Part shown: in pieces, positions 61,539-64,000 of the stretch | Numbering within the stretch: position 1 is the first letter of the stretch | Layout of the letters: every line of letters begins with the position of its first letter | Source of the DNA: Mycolicibacterium goodii | GTDB lineage: Bacteria; Actinomycetota; Actinomycetes; Mycobacteriales; Mycobacteriaceae | DNA: 64,000 bases | Assembly: GCF_022370755.2 (NCBI RefSeq) | Contig: NZ_CP092364.2 | Coordinates: 2,976,001 to 3,040,000 of the forward strand | Direction of reading: 5' to 3' | Program-made: the position numbers and the translations under genes | Notes under the pieces: generated by a model | The model's input: only the letters and a program-made list of their open reading frames with translations | The model's database searches: none | What the model was told of the DNA's origin: nothing

Positions 61539-62209
61539 ACACCCACGAAGTAGCCGACCCCGTAGGGCGCCCCACGGTACAGCTCACGAGCGTTGCGGGG
61601 CGCGGACCCGGCCAGGCCCGCGAGTACCTGATGGGCCACCCGGCCCACGATCGCATCCGGCAGCGTCATCAGCGTCGCGCTGTCGCCCGAGGCCAGGGCC
61701 CGGTCGAGCGCGTGTTGCACGGCCGCCGAGTCCGGTCGGTAGCCGCCGGGCGCTGCCGGTGCGAGCGTGTGGGCCCCGTCGGCGACGACCAGGACGCCGA
61801 CCCGCTCTGCCGTGGCGTCGATCGCGGCGCGCAGGCGGCGGCCGTGCTCGACCGCGGCGTCGGCGGTGTGCGTGGTGGCGTAGACGCGGGCGTCGACCGT
61901 CGCCTGCGGGTTGACCTGACCCCGCAGCCAGGCGGCGATCAGGACGCACAACGGCAGCTCCTGCGGGGTGGCGGTCACGGGCCCGAGTGCGACCGGAACG
62001 TCGACGCCGTATCCGGCGAAGGTGCCGCTTTGGTCCGGTCCGAACACCGCGTCGGCACGGCCGGTCCCGACGGACACCCAGCGCTCGGGAAGCTCGCCGG
62101 CGGCCGCCAGTGCCGCGTCTCGCAACGCAGCCGTCTCGTCGGTCGCGGCGCCCATGAGTTCGGGCACCAGAACCGGGGCTGCGGGGACGATCGCGATGGC
62201 GCTCAGCAC
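61526..62209 (-). CDS. Class III extradiol dioxygenase-like protein
   Basis: A protein of 227 residues with a LigB-like fold: '[18 protein letters not shown]' at the N-terminus (a position where true enzymes often have His metal ligands), '[20 protein letters not shown]' and '[12 protein letters not shown]' at the end. Metal ligands are not clearly conserved ('ADGAH' holds one His), so enzymatic activity is doubtful. It is the Rv2728c type, conserved with miaA in actinobacteria. The function is unknown. Confidence 0.8.
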   Translation of the reverse strand: MLSAIAIVPAAPVLVPELMGAATDETAALRDAALAAAGELPERWVSVGTGRADAVFGPDQSGTFAGYGVDVPVALGPVTATPQELPLCVLIAAWLRGQVNPQATVDARVYATTHTADAAVEHGRRLRAAIDATAERVGVLVVADGAHTLAPAAPGGYRPDSAAVQHALDRALASGDSATLMTLPDAIVGRVAHQVLAGLAGSAPRNARELYRGAPYGVGYFVGVWAP

Positions 62210-62218
62210 GTGACCAAA

Positions 62219-63106
62219 TTAGTGCGCGGCCACCGGCGCCGGATCCTCGGCGGCCTCGCCGCGCGCCAGTGCGACGGTGGCGACCACCATGACGGCGACG
62301 GCCGCGACGAGGGTGAACCAGCCGGCACCCCCTGGCCTCAGGGTCTCGCCGAGCACCACGATGCCGAGCACTGAGGCGACGACGGGTTCGGTGACCGTCA
62401 TGGTCGGCAGCGACGCGGTGAGCGCCCCGGCGCGAAACGACGACTGTTGCATGACCGTGCCCGCGATCGCCACCGCGACCCATGCGTACAGCTCGGGCAG
62501 GCGCAACACGGTCAGCACCCCACCCCAGCTGTGCACCAGCAGATGGTCCACGACCCCCTTGGTGAGCACCGCGAACACGCCCCAGAGGGCGCCGGACACC
62601 ACGGCGAGCAGCACCGCGCTGCGGGCGCCGGTGAAGATCCGCGCACCGATGAGGCAGACCGCCATCGCGGGGCCCAGCACCGCCAGCACGAGGGTCCATG
62701 CCTCCCACGGCGCGCGGGCATGGCCGGCGGTCGGGTTGCCGACGGTCACGATGACCGCGACCGCCCCGGCCAGCAGGGCGGCCCACAACCACTCCCAGCG
62801 GGTGACGCGCCGACGGGTCAACCGCGCGTTGATCGGCAGGGCGAACAGCAGCGATGTGACCAGGAGGGCCTGCACGAGCAACACCGAACCGAGCCCTAGT
62901 GCGGCCGCCTGCAAGGCGAATCCGGCGGCGGCGACCCCGCTGCCCAGCCACCACCGACCGTCGCGCAACAACCGTCTGAACAGGCCGAGATGGCTCACCG
63001 AAGCGTCGGTCACATCGTGCGCGGACCGCTGATGGACGACGTCGCCGATGGCGATGCACAGGGCCGCTGCGAGTGCGAGCAGGGCCGCGATGTCCGCCCG
63101 ATTCAT
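62219..63106 (-). CDS. DMT/EamA-like membrane transporter
   Basis: A protein of 295 residues with about nine to ten hydrophobic helices. 'AAALCIAIGDVVHQRSAHDV', 'LGLGSVLLVQALLVTSLLFA' and 'TMTVTEPVVASVLGIVVLGE' match the drug/metabolite transporter type found in Rv2729c. The ATG at 63106 has GGAGGCGGG upstream, preferred over an ATG at 63175. The substrate is unknown. It is divergent from the DUF349 gene. Confidence 0.85.
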   Translation of the reverse strand: MNRADIAALLALAAALCIAIGDVVHQRSAHDVTDASVSHLGLFRRLLRDGRWWLGSGVAAAGFALQAAALGLGSVLLVQALLVTSLLFALPINARLTRRRVTRWEWLWAALLAGAVAVIVTVGNPTAGHARAPWEAWTLVLAVLGPAMAVCLIGARIFTGARSAVLLAVVSGALWGVFAVLTKGVVDHLLVHSWGGVLTVLRLPELYAWVAVAIAGTVMQQSSFRAGALTASLPTMTVTEPVVASVLGIVVLGETLRPGGAGWFTLVAAVAVMVVATVALARGEAAEDPAPVAAH

Positions 63107-63268
63107 CCCGCCTCCGTGACCGTCATCCGAGTTTGTGGGGCCATTGAGCCTGAAGCCATGGGCATGACGCAACACGACCTGCTTGAATAGCGGTCGAAGC
63201 TAACAGCAATCGGGCGCCGCGTCGCGCGGCAGGTGCGCGGGCCACCGCGCGGAGTACGAGGAGCGGAT

Positions 63269-64000
63269 ATGACAACCAGTGAGCCAGGCGGAGCCACCCC
63301 CAAGCCCACCCCCCGGCCCACGCCTCACCCAACGCCCCGGCCCGTTCCCCGTCCCAGTCGGGTCGCTCCGGTCGTCGCGGCGGCCCCGCACAGTGATCCG
63401 CACAGGTTCGGGCGGGTCGATCCGGATGGCACGGTGTGGCTGATCACCGGGTCCGGCGAACGTGTGATCGGCGCCTGGCAGGCCGGTGACACCGAGTCGG
63501 CGTTCGCGCACTTCGGCAGGCGCTACGACGATCTCCACACCGAGGTCGCCCTGTTGGAGCGGCGCCTGGCCTCCGGTACCGGCGATGCCCGCAAGATCAA
63601 GTCCGCCGCGGCGGCGCTCGCCGACAGCCTGCCCACCGCGTCGGTGCTCGGTGACGTCGACGCGTTGAGCGCGCGGCTGTCCGCGATCCTGGAGCACGCC
63701 GACGCGGCCGCCCAGAACGAGCGCGCGCAGCGCGACGAGTACCGGGCCGCGCAGACGGCGCGCAAAGAGGCGCTCGCCGCCGAGGCCGAGGATCTGGCGG
63801 CCAACTCCACGCAGTGGAAGGCCGCAGGCGACCGCCTCCGCGAGATCCTCGATGAGTGGCGCACCATCACGGGGCTGGACCGCAAGACCGACGACGCGCT
63901 GTGGAAGCGTTACTCGGCGGCCCGTGAGACGTTCAACCGCCGCCGCGGTTCGCATTTCGCCGAGCTCGACCGCAGCCGCGTCGGCGCGCGCCAGGCCAAG
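63269..64000 (+). CDS. DUF349 protein (3' end outside window)
   Basis: The first 244 residues are visible; the frame is open at the window end. It begins with a Pro/Thr repeat tract ('[18 protein letters not shown]', about 10-28), then '[20 protein letters not shown]' and helical DUF349 units ('[20 protein letters not shown]', '[20 protein letters not shown]', '[20 protein letters not shown]'). It resembles Rv2731, about 450 residues. The family is coiled-coil-like and of unknown function. The ATG at 63269 has GAGGAGCGG upstream. Confidence 0.85.
   Translation, partial: MTTSEPGGATPKPTPRPTPHPTPRPVPRPSRVAPVVAAAPHSDPHRFGRVDPDGTVWLITGSGERVIGAWQAGDTESAFAHFGRRYDDLHTEVALLERRLASGTGDARKIKSAAAALADSLPTASVLGDVDALSARLSAILEHADAAAQNERAQRDEYRAAQTARKEALAAEAEDLAANSTQWKAAGDRLREILDEWRTITGLDRKTDDALWKRYSAARETFNRRRGSHFAELDRSRVGARQAK

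Overview
The window is a GC-rich chromosomal segment from a fast-growing mycobacterium (Mycolicibacterium; gene content and order fit M. smegmatis or a close relative). I base this on protein families: an arabinofuranosyltransferase for arabinogalactan (AftC), IdeR, SigA/SigB, polyphosphate glucokinase, F420-dependent enzymes, the Cei envelope protein, a PE-PPE esterase domain and many actinobacteria-only DUF proteins. From memory, not a search, the order from about 5.6 kb to the right end follows the M. tuberculosis segment from clpC2 (Rv2667) to the DUF349 gene (Rv2731), with several insertions and losses. No rRNA, tRNA, IS element, prophage or CRISPR array was seen.

Layout. 0-5.5 kb is an accessory block: LysR regulator, TDT-family exporter, CynX/NimT MFS transporter with a divergent FadR-type regulator, and an orphan histidine kinase resembling PrrB. 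5.6-13.7 kb: clpC2 with a striking twin-palindrome promoter, a flavin/F420 enzyme, an MPT63-like secreted protein, an acetyltransferase, zapE, a RibD-like reductase, a lipoprotein hydrolase, aftC and msrB. 13.3-16.8 kb: the coproporphyrin-branch heme operon hemE-hemY-hemQ. 17-25 kb: DUF3000, RNase D, a PsiE-like protein, an F420 oxidoreductase, dxs, nhaA and a degenerate GGDEF protein. 25-30 kb: a potassium module, in which a KimA-like APC permease (followed by an RNA methyltransferase) diverges from two TrkA/RCK proteins (ceoB, ceoC). 30-36.5 kb: small conserved genes around dut, cei, suhB and ppgK. 36.7-42.8 kb: sigA, sigB and ideR with conserved small genes between. 43-50 kb: DUF4192, sthA, a trypsin-like lipoprotein, PAC2, hydrolase, phzF and nrdR. 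50-54 kb: the SOS pair chiZ/lexA and a large LGFP-repeat membrane protein. 54-58 kb: biotin sulfoxide reductase-like molybdoenzyme and a PE-PPE esterase. 58-64 kb: hflX, dapF, miaA, a dioxygenase-like gene, a DMT transporter and the start of a DUF349 gene cut by the window edge.

Regulation visible in the DNA. At least sixteen genes have a TANNNT -10 hexamer 6-8 nt before the chosen start codon and no obvious Shine-Dalgarno, the signature of leaderless mRNAs. Other readable control sites are the clpC2 twin operators, LexA boxes between chiZ and lexA, an ECF-type promoter with an upstream MprA-box-like repeat at sigB, overlapping back-to-back promoters between dut and its divergent neighbour, and several strong terminator hairpins. 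The strongest candidates for less-described biology are the KimA-CeoBC potassium module, the ppgK leader with two competing hairpins, repeated pseudo-palindromes in the heme operon, and the LGFP-to-sunset-domain membrane protein. All functional calls rest on motif recognition by eye.
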